The translations under genes and the position numbers were made by a program. From Gorsachius magnificus (taxonomy: Eukaryota; Chordata; Aves; Pelecaniformes; Ardeidae), in contig CM067081.1 of assembly GCA_034008185.1 (NCBI GenBank), forward strand, positions 187,757,510 through 187,821,509: a stretch of DNA of 64,000 nucleotides, in the 5' to 3' direction. Under the pieces are notes generated by a model, which was not told the DNA's origin, searched no databases, and saw nothing but the letters and a program-made list of their open reading frames with translations. The stretch's first letter is position 1; every line of letters begins with the position of its first letter. Positions 42,601-54,600 of the stretch are shown piece after piece.

Positions 42601-45600
42601 CAGTTTGTGTCATTACATGTCACTGAGCCATATAAAGAAGTTCAACACCTTGTGGATGTGACATGTTGTTTACTTACTGAGCTGTTCTTCTTGATGAGAC
42701 AAAATATGTTGCTAAGGATACGTGCACACATTATAAGGTCCTTCTGCTCTTGTAAATGCATGTGGAGATGATGTAAAACTACTGGAAGAAGAATATATCG
42801 AGAATCTGGAAAAAATGAGATTTTATGAGTAGGAGCTTCTCATAGAATCATTTAATTTTAATACAGACATAAAATGTCTCTTCAGTCCAAAACAGTACTT
42901 CAGATAAGCAGAAGCTTTTACTTCATAATAATAATGTCCTAAAGTGAATATTTGAAGAATAAACAATATGCTGAAAGTCAGTATGTCATATTATGGATGG
43001 AGAAAACCACCACTGTGTAGAATATACTATATATAACAGAAAATGCTAAGTAATTATTGAACCGTCATGCAAAAAAAACTTACCACAGAAATACTTGTAT
43101 TCGAATTAATGTGAAATTATGCTCTAGTGTTCCCTGCCATGTGACAGGATCGCTTTGCAAGCCAAGGTCACAACAGCCTTCATCTTGAACTTACATTATT
43201 CTACGGGTGAGTTCTACTTTATAGACAAGCAGTACTTTCAGATTTCTTTCAGGATTTTAACTTTTCCAGATTCCTCACTCCTACTGAGTATGAGCAATTT
43301 AGACTACTGGTATCTACATTAAATGATTTGCCTTTCCTCTACTGCGTTTTCTAAACACAGCTCTTTTGTGCTATTTTCAGTCCTGAATTCTCTCAAAATT
43401 AAGCAAGAACTTCATTAACATGCTAGTTTTTCTTGCTTCTTTTTATTATTAAATAAAGACAACATTAAATGGGAAGAGCCCTAATACACTTGTGATAACA
43501 CATTAAACACCTATTTACAACTTGATAAATGGAATGGGTGTTATCTGTTTTCATTTTGTTGTTGTTTTTAGATCGTTTCCATAATTGAGAAAAGATGTTC
43601 TCATAGAAATGTACTTGAATCATTTCCTCTATCAAAATTTTAATGATGCTTGTATGCTACATTATCTAAATATATTCATCTACTGACTTCCTTTGTTCAT
43701 TAATGTAATTATTTCCTAAAAATTGAGTTTATCTAGCTGGAAAATTATTCCTTCAAAATCATTTTGCCAAACAGGAACTGTTAGTGGATTAGTCCTTCTA
43801 TAAACACTTTTTTCCCCTCAAATATTTCCTCTATTTTTTTCCATGAGGGAGAAAAAGTTATCATATGGACAAGTCGATTTGTACACACTATTTAAATATA
43901 TCCTTGCTTTTGAAAAAAGCTTGCCTGCTCTTTTTAAATGGGTGTTTCATGCTTACTATTTATTCAGGTGTTCCATTATATCTTCCTACTGAAGAAAAAT
44001 ATAAACAAAGACTGTATGGCAATAGGCAAAAGGCCATCAATGAATCTAAAGCCAGTGCTACTGGTACCCGAAATTGGGAAACAAATAGCCTCTGTCCAGT
44101 GACTGCTTACTTCAAGTGCCCCAGCAGGTTTTCATCAGGACTGGCTTAAGAGTTCCTCACTGCCTGTAGCAGTGCAGCTGGGCAGAAGCATCTCAACCAA
44201 GCCAACAAGGCATTTTCTTTTTATCTAGCGAAAAACCAGAAGCTCAGCAAAATGTTGCCCCAGGTAGCGTGCACAGCTGCCACTGCAAGATCTATGGGGT
44301 CAAAAGGAAAGCGAGCAGGGAAGACGGCTAATTTGCAGACCTGTGGTTAGGAAAGTGCCAGCTTATGATCCTCACCACTAAATCTGCTTATCGATTATGG
44401 ACAGATTAAAAAAAACAGAGCTAATGCCTTCAGCTGAAGCAAAAAAGCACGACTCTCCATTCCTATAAAAAAGACCTAACCCCTAGGTTACAGAGGATGG
44501 CTCCTTTTCCCTGCTTTCCGTTAGGCCTTATACGTATGGAATTCTTGACTATCTGGAAACCCACCTTCAAGAGAAGAGATGAAGGGTTCTCTGTGCAAAC
44601 CAGACCTGTGGCTCTGCGGTTGGGGTACTCTCCTGGCAGGCAGGTGATAAGAAGCTGAATTCAGGCTGACAAAGCACTGAACCTAGTCTTCCATTCCCAT
44701 GCTCAAATCACTACCCAACCCCAGAGCTGTCCCAGAGCAGTTATAGTAGCTCTTTCACACATTACTGGTGTGAGCCGTCTTATCCTTTGGGCCACAGGTC
44801 CTCTGAGGACAGCAGGTCCTCTCTTGCAGCTACAACTCAAATCCTTCAGCCCAGAAGGTGAGGAGAAAATAGGAGCAGCCCTGTGCCAGGGTGTTTCTTC
44901 TTGGTGAACTCTAGGCCACTTTCTGATGAGCACCCACAGGATTCGGTACCTTTTCTGAGGTGCCCACTACTCTGCGCACTGCTTCCATGTAAGTGCAGCA
45001 TTCTGAACTCCATTTTGAAGACCAGAGAATCCAGGTGTAGCAACACTTGACTTGTAAATAGCCACCTCTTACAGACGATATGGCCTGAATCATCTCAGGC
45101 AAAACTGAGCAACCTCATTCAATTGTTTAAAGTATCCCATTTTTGCAAAAGCTCCATAGGAACTTTGTTTTACCAAGACCAAACAGATTAGCAAAAAGCA
45201 TCTTACAATGACTTGCAACTATACATGGGAGGGAACAATGCCAGTTACTGATGAACCACCACATATAACACAGCTTTAGATATATTCCTCATAATCTAAA
45301 TACCTCTCTGTCTTGACCTGTTTAGGTGGGGAGATGTAGTGGTATTATTGCAGAAGAGGAGAGCTCGCATATTCACCTCTGAGCCAAATCAAGGTCTATG
45401 GGAGAAAGTTTGGAGAACGTAGTGTACAACATTTGTCTCAGGTTATTCTTTTTCTTAAAAATTGTCAGCCACTGTGTATAGAAAAATTAATGAGCACAAG
45501 AAATGGTGCAATAATTGGAACTCTTAGCCATCAGTCACTGTCCTAATTTTTCTTCTGTGCAGGAAGCCAAATTAGCTAACTGTTTAAAATACTAATACTT

Positions 45601-48600
45601 GCCCTTTACAAATATTATACAGAAAGAGAGGAAAAAAATCATGACATAGAGCTTTCTGAGTACATGCTTAGCATAATTAGAAAGAAAGACTACTCTGGGC
45701 AATCCTTGTGACTTTCCTATGCAAGTTACATTAACTTTTAGTATTTAACCCACAGCACAACTTTCCCCCTTGCTTTTCAGTTAGAGGTAAAGCATCTCCA
45801 CAGACATGCAAAACTTTCTTTATTCTAGTGTATTTTAAAGATTAATTTCAGAAAGATGATATTCAATTTAATGACTGCCTGCTTAGAAAAAGAATTCATG
45901 TAACTGAACTTTTCAAACAAACAAACAGCATTCTCCTTGAACGGTGAGAAGCAAGGAAGTTGCTCTTGGTTTTTATAGTTTTACTTGGACCTATTCAATT
46001 TACGCCTCCTCGTTTGGAAGAACCACTGGACTTGAGGGTGGTAGGAGAAGAAAATGCTTAAGGTTAAACAAACAGTTATTATGGCAATTCCAAACCAAAC
46101 ATACACGCCTGCTCTGTGGCTGCACGGACACGTCACTGTTATCACAACAGTTCTCAAAACTTTATGAGGAACTGTTTTGAGCTGAAAGAAAAAATTTGCC
46201 TATACTGCAGAAGGAAAACACAGGTATGGCTAAGAAAGTCCTCCCTTGGCCTAAAAGAGAGCCACAGAGGCAAAGCATCATTTGCAAAGCTTCTGCAAAA
46301 TGTTTTCTGCTCTCCACTATAAATAAAGGCTGAATTTTTGAATGCAATATACACACATCCCCCACAGTATGTATAGAAGCACACATACACAAATAACTCC
46401 AAAGAATAGTATATTGCGGTGCAAGACAAATAATAATACTAATTAATTAAAAAATCCCATACTTAAGGCAGTATATGGATCAATGTTAAAACCTTTATAT
46501 TTTAAAAATATTACTTTTTTTTTTTTTTAATTATAAAGCCATACATATAACTCCAAAGTAGAGCTTTTTGCATTTTTATAGCAATCAATTAGCTTGCAGT
46601 GATTACTGAGATATCTTACAAGTCTCATTAAAGAGAATTTTTGAGTCTTTTGAAAAAATGATGGAATAAGAGGGAAATCATAATACCTAGCCTTTAGAAC
46701 TAAACCTCTTTATCCGTTCCTGGTATCTTTTCCTGAACTTGCCAACAACTTTTTTTTTATTCCCATAGGAAGTCTAACATGTACCAATGTCCTTTCTATG
46801 AGGCAGTTCAAAGATTTTAAACTATTCTCATGGATTGTGTCAGATATTAATCTCTAAATGACTACTGAAACACAGTTTCCTACACATACGTTCTCCTGAG
46901 ATATACAGGATGCAATTCTTAGATTAACTCGTTCAGAGACAGACTGAGGGAAGCAGTCAATCTCAGAAAGAAAACAAACAGATAATTATCATTTTTCTAA
47001 TCTGTCAATAGTGGGTTTCAGTGTAAAATAAAGAAAACAAAAACCAGATATGGAATAAGTTATATATAAAATAAATACATAAAACTTTACATATTAAGTA
47101 AATAAAATGAACACATGAAGATGTCTTTAAAACATCAACTCAGCATTTTTCCTAGCTTCATAATATATATATATCCCTCTCTCATATACAGATATCATAT
47201 ACCATATGATATCTATAGTGTAAATGGTCAGAGAATAAAACCCCTCCTCTATTTATTCTGAACAGCTTGCCTCACCAATAGGAAAAGTCCTGCCCAGCTA
47301 CTCTTGCACAGAGGTCCAAATCCTCGTATTTTGGGAAGACACAAAGTTTCTTGCCTTGTGAGAACATTCTCTATGTGGTAAAGAGCTGCACCACAGCTTA
47401 TATCTGGGCTAAGATACAAGCTTTATCAATATGGCATTTTCTTTTTTTAGGACTTTACCTACTAATGTCATCTCTCTTCTGGTAATTGATGTGTTTGATC
47501 AGTGGTGATTCCAAGAAAACTCATCCTCTTTGGTGGAAGAAACCTAGATGTTCCACTTACACACCTCATGTTTTCATAGCTATTGAATTTGCAAGCTCAA
47601 AGTAGTGCCCTTAGAAAAAGAAATTATTGGTGTTCTGCTAATGCCTGTTTAACCATATCAAGAAGGACATGATTCAAGATGTGCTTCTCTGTTACTGGCC
47701 TTAACTCTTCCCAGCAAAACAGATTTAATTCTTCCCCAAAGCAAACTATAATAACATTTAATGCATAAAAGACAACGAACAAGAGAGCTAGACTACTGAT
47801 GTATCGGAAATGACAAAGACAGAAAATCTTCTGGGTACAGGCATATGTAGGTCATCAATTTGGCCATTCTACAAGTATCAACAGGGATGTGTCCAAAGAG
47901 TTACACCCAAAATATCAGGAGACTGGAAGAAAGGCCAAGAGGAAGAAAAATACTGCTTGTCTTTATCAGCAGGAAAACTGTAATTTGTTTCTTTTTAGAC
48001 ACCCAATGTAGTGTACCACAAAGATGCAGAAGTTAATATGGAAAAACAGAAGTAAAGTAAGGCCTTAACATGCACTAACTTTTCACAGGAGCTAGGCAGA
48101 CAACTGCTCTTGGCACCTCTTAACACCTCTGTAGTTGTTACCTATAGCAAGAGCTGAAGTTTAGAATCACTGAAATAGAAAAAGGTTCTAAGCAAACTAT
48201 ATCAAAGCCTCAACACAAAGCCATTTCAGACATCCTACGCACACATGATCAGTAAATACAATATATAACCTGCATTCCCTAGAGAGGCAGGTAGAGACCA
48301 GATGCATCAAATACATCTGAAATTTTACTAAACATCTATGCTTGGGCACCTTAAATCAACCCCCGCATGCCTGATATTTCCATTTTCAGCAATATACCAA
48401 ATATCTCTCCCAATTTTAGTGAAAGCATAGCTTTAGTGTCAGTTGATTTCTGCAGCAGTGGGAGCTAATGTGTTAGTTGTTCAGGCCCTTGCAGCACAAA
48501 TTGCATAAGACTCCCATGCTAAACTTCTCTCATTTGTTTCCAAGCAAGCTCCAAACAGAAATGTTATCTAAGAAGTGTCCTCCTCATTTTTAGACGTTTG

Positions 48601-51600
48601 AATAAATAGTTATTTCCTGCATTCCATCTAGTTCCAATGTGTTAGCTAGCGATGCAGCTTGCAGTGTTCATCATCTTCATCTGGGAGACAGAAATCAATT
48701 ATTTTCACAGCAGCAAGCCTCAACTTCACATTAGGATGTACAGTTTACTCTGCACATTAACATAGTCTAGTGCAATATTTATTTTCCCAAGAGGATTTTA
48801 AAAGGAATTCCTTCTAGGGAAGGCAAAGTCTACTTATATTTTTGTATTTTAAAGAGATAAAACATTAAGGGCAAAGAGACCAAGATGCTGATCTCCACAC
48901 AACCCTTCAACTTAGCGATGACTGAAATTATACCATACAAGCGTTTGCCTGAGCTTCCTATCATCAACAATGGGAGCTTATATTACTGCCTGATGTCTTT
49001 CACATCAGTTTCCCTGTGGTCTAAGAAATTTATATTCTATGACTTCTTAATAATGAAACTAGATTTGAATAAAAAACTACCACTTTTACAAAAGGAAGCA
49101 AACAAAAAAAAATTGTCATATGGTTGAAAGTAGATGTATGGTTCCAAGAAAGTCCCCAAGAGTACCTTACATGGCATTAAATAACTGTCTTTAATTACAT
49201 TTATTCATTTGGATCTTCTGGTTAGGCTGACCTAACCAAGATAACAGGAGGAAAATGGAAATGATGCTACCTGGTCCCTAAGTAGTTTGAAAAATGAAAA
49301 ACGTATGTTGGAGTGCCTTTAAGATTACTCCATGAATATGTCATCATCTACCCAGAGTATCAAAGGTCTGATCAATCAGCTCTAGGGAGAGCTAACTGTT
49401 CTGGAATGGACTGCCGTGGAAGCTCACAAGGGAAAGGGTAAGTGGTTTTGGCAACCAGAATGAAGCAAAGTAGCCAGGATCCAATACTTCCTACCCATTT
49501 CTTTGAGCTCATACTTTTAAAGCACCATCACTGAAAGCATTTTTTTAAAAAAAATCTCTTCTTTTCCTTTTTCATTTAAAAAAAAAAATCATCTTTTATT
49601 TTGCAGCATCTCAAAATATTTATGCATATCCTAGTGTTTTTTGCAGAACCTTCATCACTGTAATGTGTTTATCTTGAATGCCTTAGATGTTAAAAGTTAC
49701 CGTTTCTACTGAACTCCAACGGCCAATACCCAAAGAGCTCTCAAGAGGGCTTTTGGTGAGTAAATTAACACTTACTCGAATTCTTCAAATCTCTTCTATC
49801 TTAATTCTTTTATTTCAAAATTAGTTCAACTGAAATTTAATATTTGGTCACTTCTATGTGTTTCGCTTAGAATAGAAAAAAACAATGTGAGGCTCACCAC
49901 CACACAACAGTTTTTTCTTCTGCATAGCAAATAATCATGCTGTTAAATACTTTATGCACCAACTACCACTTGCATTTGTGTAACCTTTTTATGCTACATT
50001 AAGGAATGGAGGATCGAAAGTGCTGAACTACCAAGATTTACACAAATAAGACTTAATGAATAAGTGACAATTAGCTTGCTGAACTGTCCCCAAAGGAGAA
50101 AAAAAGGAAAAAAAAAATAAATTTAGTAAAGCTTTTTCCTTTATAATTACTTTAAGAGGCAAACTTCCTTCACAGACATATTGCCAGAAGTAGATCAAAA
50201 CAAAACTATATTTTAAGAGTCTTTGTCCTTAAAAAACAAACCACTAAATTTAACCAACTGTATTCTTGTAAATAAGCAGCTTGTACAGAGCAGTGCTTCA
50301 AGAATTGTCCCTCAGGAAGCATTACTCTGCGCAACACTATTCCCTTCAGCACCTGCTGGCCCGTGTACCAAGCACACAATCTGAGTTCCTTATCTGCAGG
50401 CAGACCAGGGCAACCTTACCTGGGTTAGTGTACAGGTGACTCTCTACAGTTTTTCCAATACTCTGCAATTTAACAGCTTGAAGGGACTCATCCCCATGCA
50501 TGACCGTTGGCAAGCTGCCCAGAGCATCATGAACCAAATTTGCCACTTCTCTTACATCAAAGAGCTTCAAAAGTTCAGAGTACACCGATGGGAATGAGCT
50601 GAGAAACACAGCCTAGAGGAAAGGGGCACAAATGGACAGTTAGATATTGCAGTATAGTTTTGACGTTTATAGAATTTAAATAACTATAGAAATTTACGTG
50701 ACTGTAGTAAAATGCCTTTCATACATAAAGATCTCGAGGGTAGTTAGTAGCTTTAAAACTGCTCATGTTTTCAGAAGAAATATCCTCACATTCATTAATA
50801 GTCTTACACTTGTGACAATTTTCCTTTAAGCATTATCTAATGACTGTTTGTTTCTCCCAGGACGTAGTGAAAGTAAAAAGTTCAACTTAGAACAAAAATA
50901 TTTGTGCTTTACAGATTCTTCACAATCTATGTGTGAGAGGAAATTTTTAAAAGGCTAACAAGCCAGCTGATATCAGAATAAACAGATTTGAGTGGAGTTG
51001 GTTTGGTTTGCTTTGTTTTAATATAAGTAAATAACAGCCTCCATATCTTCCATTTTTCAAATAACAAACATTTTTATTTTGGAGTGAGACAGAAGCCTTG
51101 GTTCACTTCAACAATCCTATAATAGGGTTAGAAATTCATTGGTGAGTATAATGAATATGGAAACAAAACACTGGAAAAGAAAGGAGGGCAATACCGAAGA
51201 AAGGAAGCTAGAAATGACATTCCTTTCTTCCTCTCCAAATTGTGTTGATTGAGAAAAGCTACTTGTACCTCAGACATTCTTCACACTGGTGTCAGAACAG
51301 GTGACATAAAAGGTTAAAGACTGTCCTGGTTTCGGCTGGGATAGAGATAATTTTCTTCATAGTAGCTAGCACAGTGCTGTGTTTTGGATTTAGTACTAGA
51401 AGAATGTTGATAACACACTGATGTTTTTAGTTGTTGCCAAGACTACTCAAGGACTTTTTGAGCTTCTCCTGCTCGGCCAGGTGCACAACAAGCTGGGAGT
51501 ACAGCACAGCTAGGACCCAAACTGTCCAAAGAGCTATTCCATACCATAGAACGTCATGCTCGGGGGGGGTTAGTCGGTCGGTCGGTTGCGGGCAGAGTGG

Positions 51601-54600
51601 TCACAGCTCGGGCTGTGTGATCGCGGCCCGGGGGGAGTGATCGCTGCTCGGGACGGGCTGGGCATCGGTCAGCGGGTGGTGAGCAATTGCATTGTGCATC
51701 ACTTGTTTTATATATTCTGTATATTTTCTTACTATTATTATTATTATTATTATTGTTATTATTCTCTCTTATTAAACTGTCTCTATCTCAACCCATGGGT
51801 CTTACTTTTTTTCTTTTCTCCAATTCTCTCCCCCATCCCACTGAGGGAGGGGGGGAGTGAGCGAGCGGCTGCGTGGTGCTTAGTTGCCAGCCGGGTTAAA
51901 CCACGACAAAGATACTGAAGAAAAATTCCAGCTGCGGTGGTTTATATCATTTTGCTATTATCTTTTCACTCCACTTGCTTACATGATATGAGATGGAAGA
52001 ACCACCTTTCTACTCTGTTCTCTGACTTGCCATTTTCTTGGAAGAATGATTTTCTACAGAGATTAAAAAATTAATAATTCTTAAGAGTTCTTAAACACCT
52101 TTGGTTACAGAAACAGGGGAAGAGCATGGTATATCTATGAGCTGTAGAAGTTGGTAAATCCATGGCACTTAATGTAGAGAGCTGTCTCCTGTGTGTTTTG
52201 CCTCTGTGCTTTAGCACTAGTCAATTTTAGTAGTCTCAGTTGAAATAAATATACCAGATGAGTATTAAAACATACAGTTCAGCATGACTTAAAAGTTTTC
52301 TGTAAAGCATGAAAACTGATAGTCTTTTGTATGGCTCAAATTCTTCAGTTCCACTGTGGTTAGACTAAACTGTAAAATGCTCAAAACAGAGACATGACTA
52401 TGTCTGCATCCCACAATATAATTAGTATGATTATAATGTAATGATAATTCAATATTAAATATTAAATTTAGGATTATCTTTGCCAAGCATATTTAGAAGC
52501 TGCTGGTATGAAAATTTCACACTACAGGACAAAAGGTATGATGATGAGCTGAAAATACCATTTTGCTCTAGCAAAACCCACTTTTTCTTTCCTGGGAATA
52601 TAGGTAAGGACACATATACTTTTTCTGTGTTGGACGTGGAAAGTGGCAACGAGCAAGGCATGCTTGAAAACTTACTTGTAGTTGGGATAAAGCACTAGCT
52701 CCTTTGCTCTCTTGGGAAAGGAAGAAACGTACTGACATAAGAAGCTCTTGAATACAGCAGCGAAATTCCTCCTCATTTTGTCCACCAGTGGCAATAGAGA
52801 ATAACCTTCGAGACTGAACTATGTATTTAAAGATATATTCCTGTGCCTAAAAATGTCAAAATCAGAGAAAAGTCATAAAAAGGAACCAGCTCATCTTTAG
52901 ATAGAACACATGCAATGATTATATCATTCAAATAATGACAAGGGTCTGAAACAAGACACCATGTTATTTAATATTAGCAAATCTTTCTATTGAAATGCTA
53001 ACAACATTTCAAAAGCACACTCAGAAATTTTTTAAAAAAAAAAACCCCCCCACCCGTGCTATTGGTGACAAACATAATCAATTGCATACAAGGCCAATAT
53101 AAAAAATAGGCTCAAACTTTTGAGCTGTTCTTAGAATTTCTCTGCCTGTTAAAAGTTGTTTTCCTGTCAACTGTAACCAGATAACAATAATAAAAAAAAA
53201 AGCTTAAATTAAGTTGCAGAACTGTTGGAATGTAAATTAAAAATACAGGCCTAACACCTCAGTTAACAGCAGCATGGAAAAGCACAGAAAGGTACCATGT
53301 TGAAATTTTATTTTCGGACTGTAGCACCTGTCCCAAATGGGATTATTTTATTGTACAACTCAGCCTGACTCCACACTGTGCTTTGTTGATGGTACAAAAC
53401 AGGACAACAAGAGCAACCCAACCCGCCATTTTCAGTAGAATTCCCTGGTGTCAGCTTTGAACCATTAAGTCAGCATGCATGGCTGCCACTTGGATACAGT
53501 TATGCATCAGACGTTAATACTACCAATGCAATCTATATTTGATTTCTTAGATCTAACTCTTACTCATGTATATCCTCAATCAGTACGGAACACTGAGCTC
53601 CAGAGTCTAGCAGTAGTAAGCTCCATTGATCAATGTATTGACAAAAGAAAAAGATGAATAAACTTGAATGCACTGAATGAGTTGCAACTCCCTAGAACTA
53701 GTACTACCATTCCATCATTTATACATAATCTGCTTCATTTCCTAAGTTAAACTTGTTGGCATTGATTGAATACATTATTCAAATATATAATTGACTTTGA
53801 TGGTTTTTATTACCTTTAGTACTTCCTGTATGTGCTCGTGCAGCTCCACTTCGGTGACTCGATCGATATGCCACTTCAGTACTTTTATAAGATCTCTAGA
53901 ATATCACATCAGAAAGTATTATATCACACAAGTGGGAGAAAGGTTAACTTTGCATTTAAACTGCAAAACTCATCTGTCACATGAGAAACACTGACAAAAT
54001 AAAAAATATATGACTAGATTTCGCTAATTGCTACAGGCCCAGTATTACATTTGGTTCTCAGTCTGCTGAAAGCCACCTAGTAGATCTCATTAGAACAGGA
54101 AATAATACCAGCATTACATATGCAGTAGAAAGATTTTGACAGGGATACACAAACTCAGTTAACCAGACAAGACCCTGCCAGTACAAACTATCCCTGCTAT
54201 TCCATGCATTAGTTTGCAGTCTCTTTAAACTGCGTTAGTTTTAATGGAAGTCTAGGTAGCAAATAAAAACAGAGTACAGCAGAGTAAGTGATACCTATTA
54301 GTGCACTGCTCTACACAGACAGTGACACACAGTTGCAGCTGGATGATGTTAAGGCTCCTATGTTTTTCAAAGTAATTCAAATAAAGAAATCCACTGAAGA
54401 AAAAGATTCAAAAATGAAGCCAATGTTAGAGCATCAGCAAGTAACCTTTCAGGTAACTTTTAATGGCCTAAGCCTGGGCGTTGATATAAGCATTGCATTT
54501 TATTTCTAATAATACTGTTTGATTTAACCTAATGATTGCCTCTGCTTAGTTACCAATAACTGTCAGTATTCAAATCAGATAGAAAAAGTACAGACTTCAC

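Larger units (their letters stand above)
42806..50419 (-). other. DOCK4 intron I-J (7.6 kb)
   Basis: The largest intron here. It holds a GC-richer block at about 44140-45110 with a SINE-like candidate (44610-44720), a T run near 46516-46529 and an AT-rich hairpin (47190-47214). No second gene recognised. Confidence 0.75.
50613..52675 (-). other. DOCK4 intron H-I (2.1 kb)
   Basis: Its middle is occupied by the solo LTR at 51322-51908, more than a quarter of the intron. The remainder is plain. Confidence 0.85.

Noticed and set aside
44580..44680. A tRNA gene in the tRNA-like segment
   Set aside because: I cannot fold an acceptor stem or anticodon arm from it, so at most it is a decayed tRNA-derived repeat.
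51322..51908. Full-length endogenous retrovirus
   Set aside because: Only one LTR is present, with target-site-like flanks directly on both sides and no internal gag, pol or env sequence.
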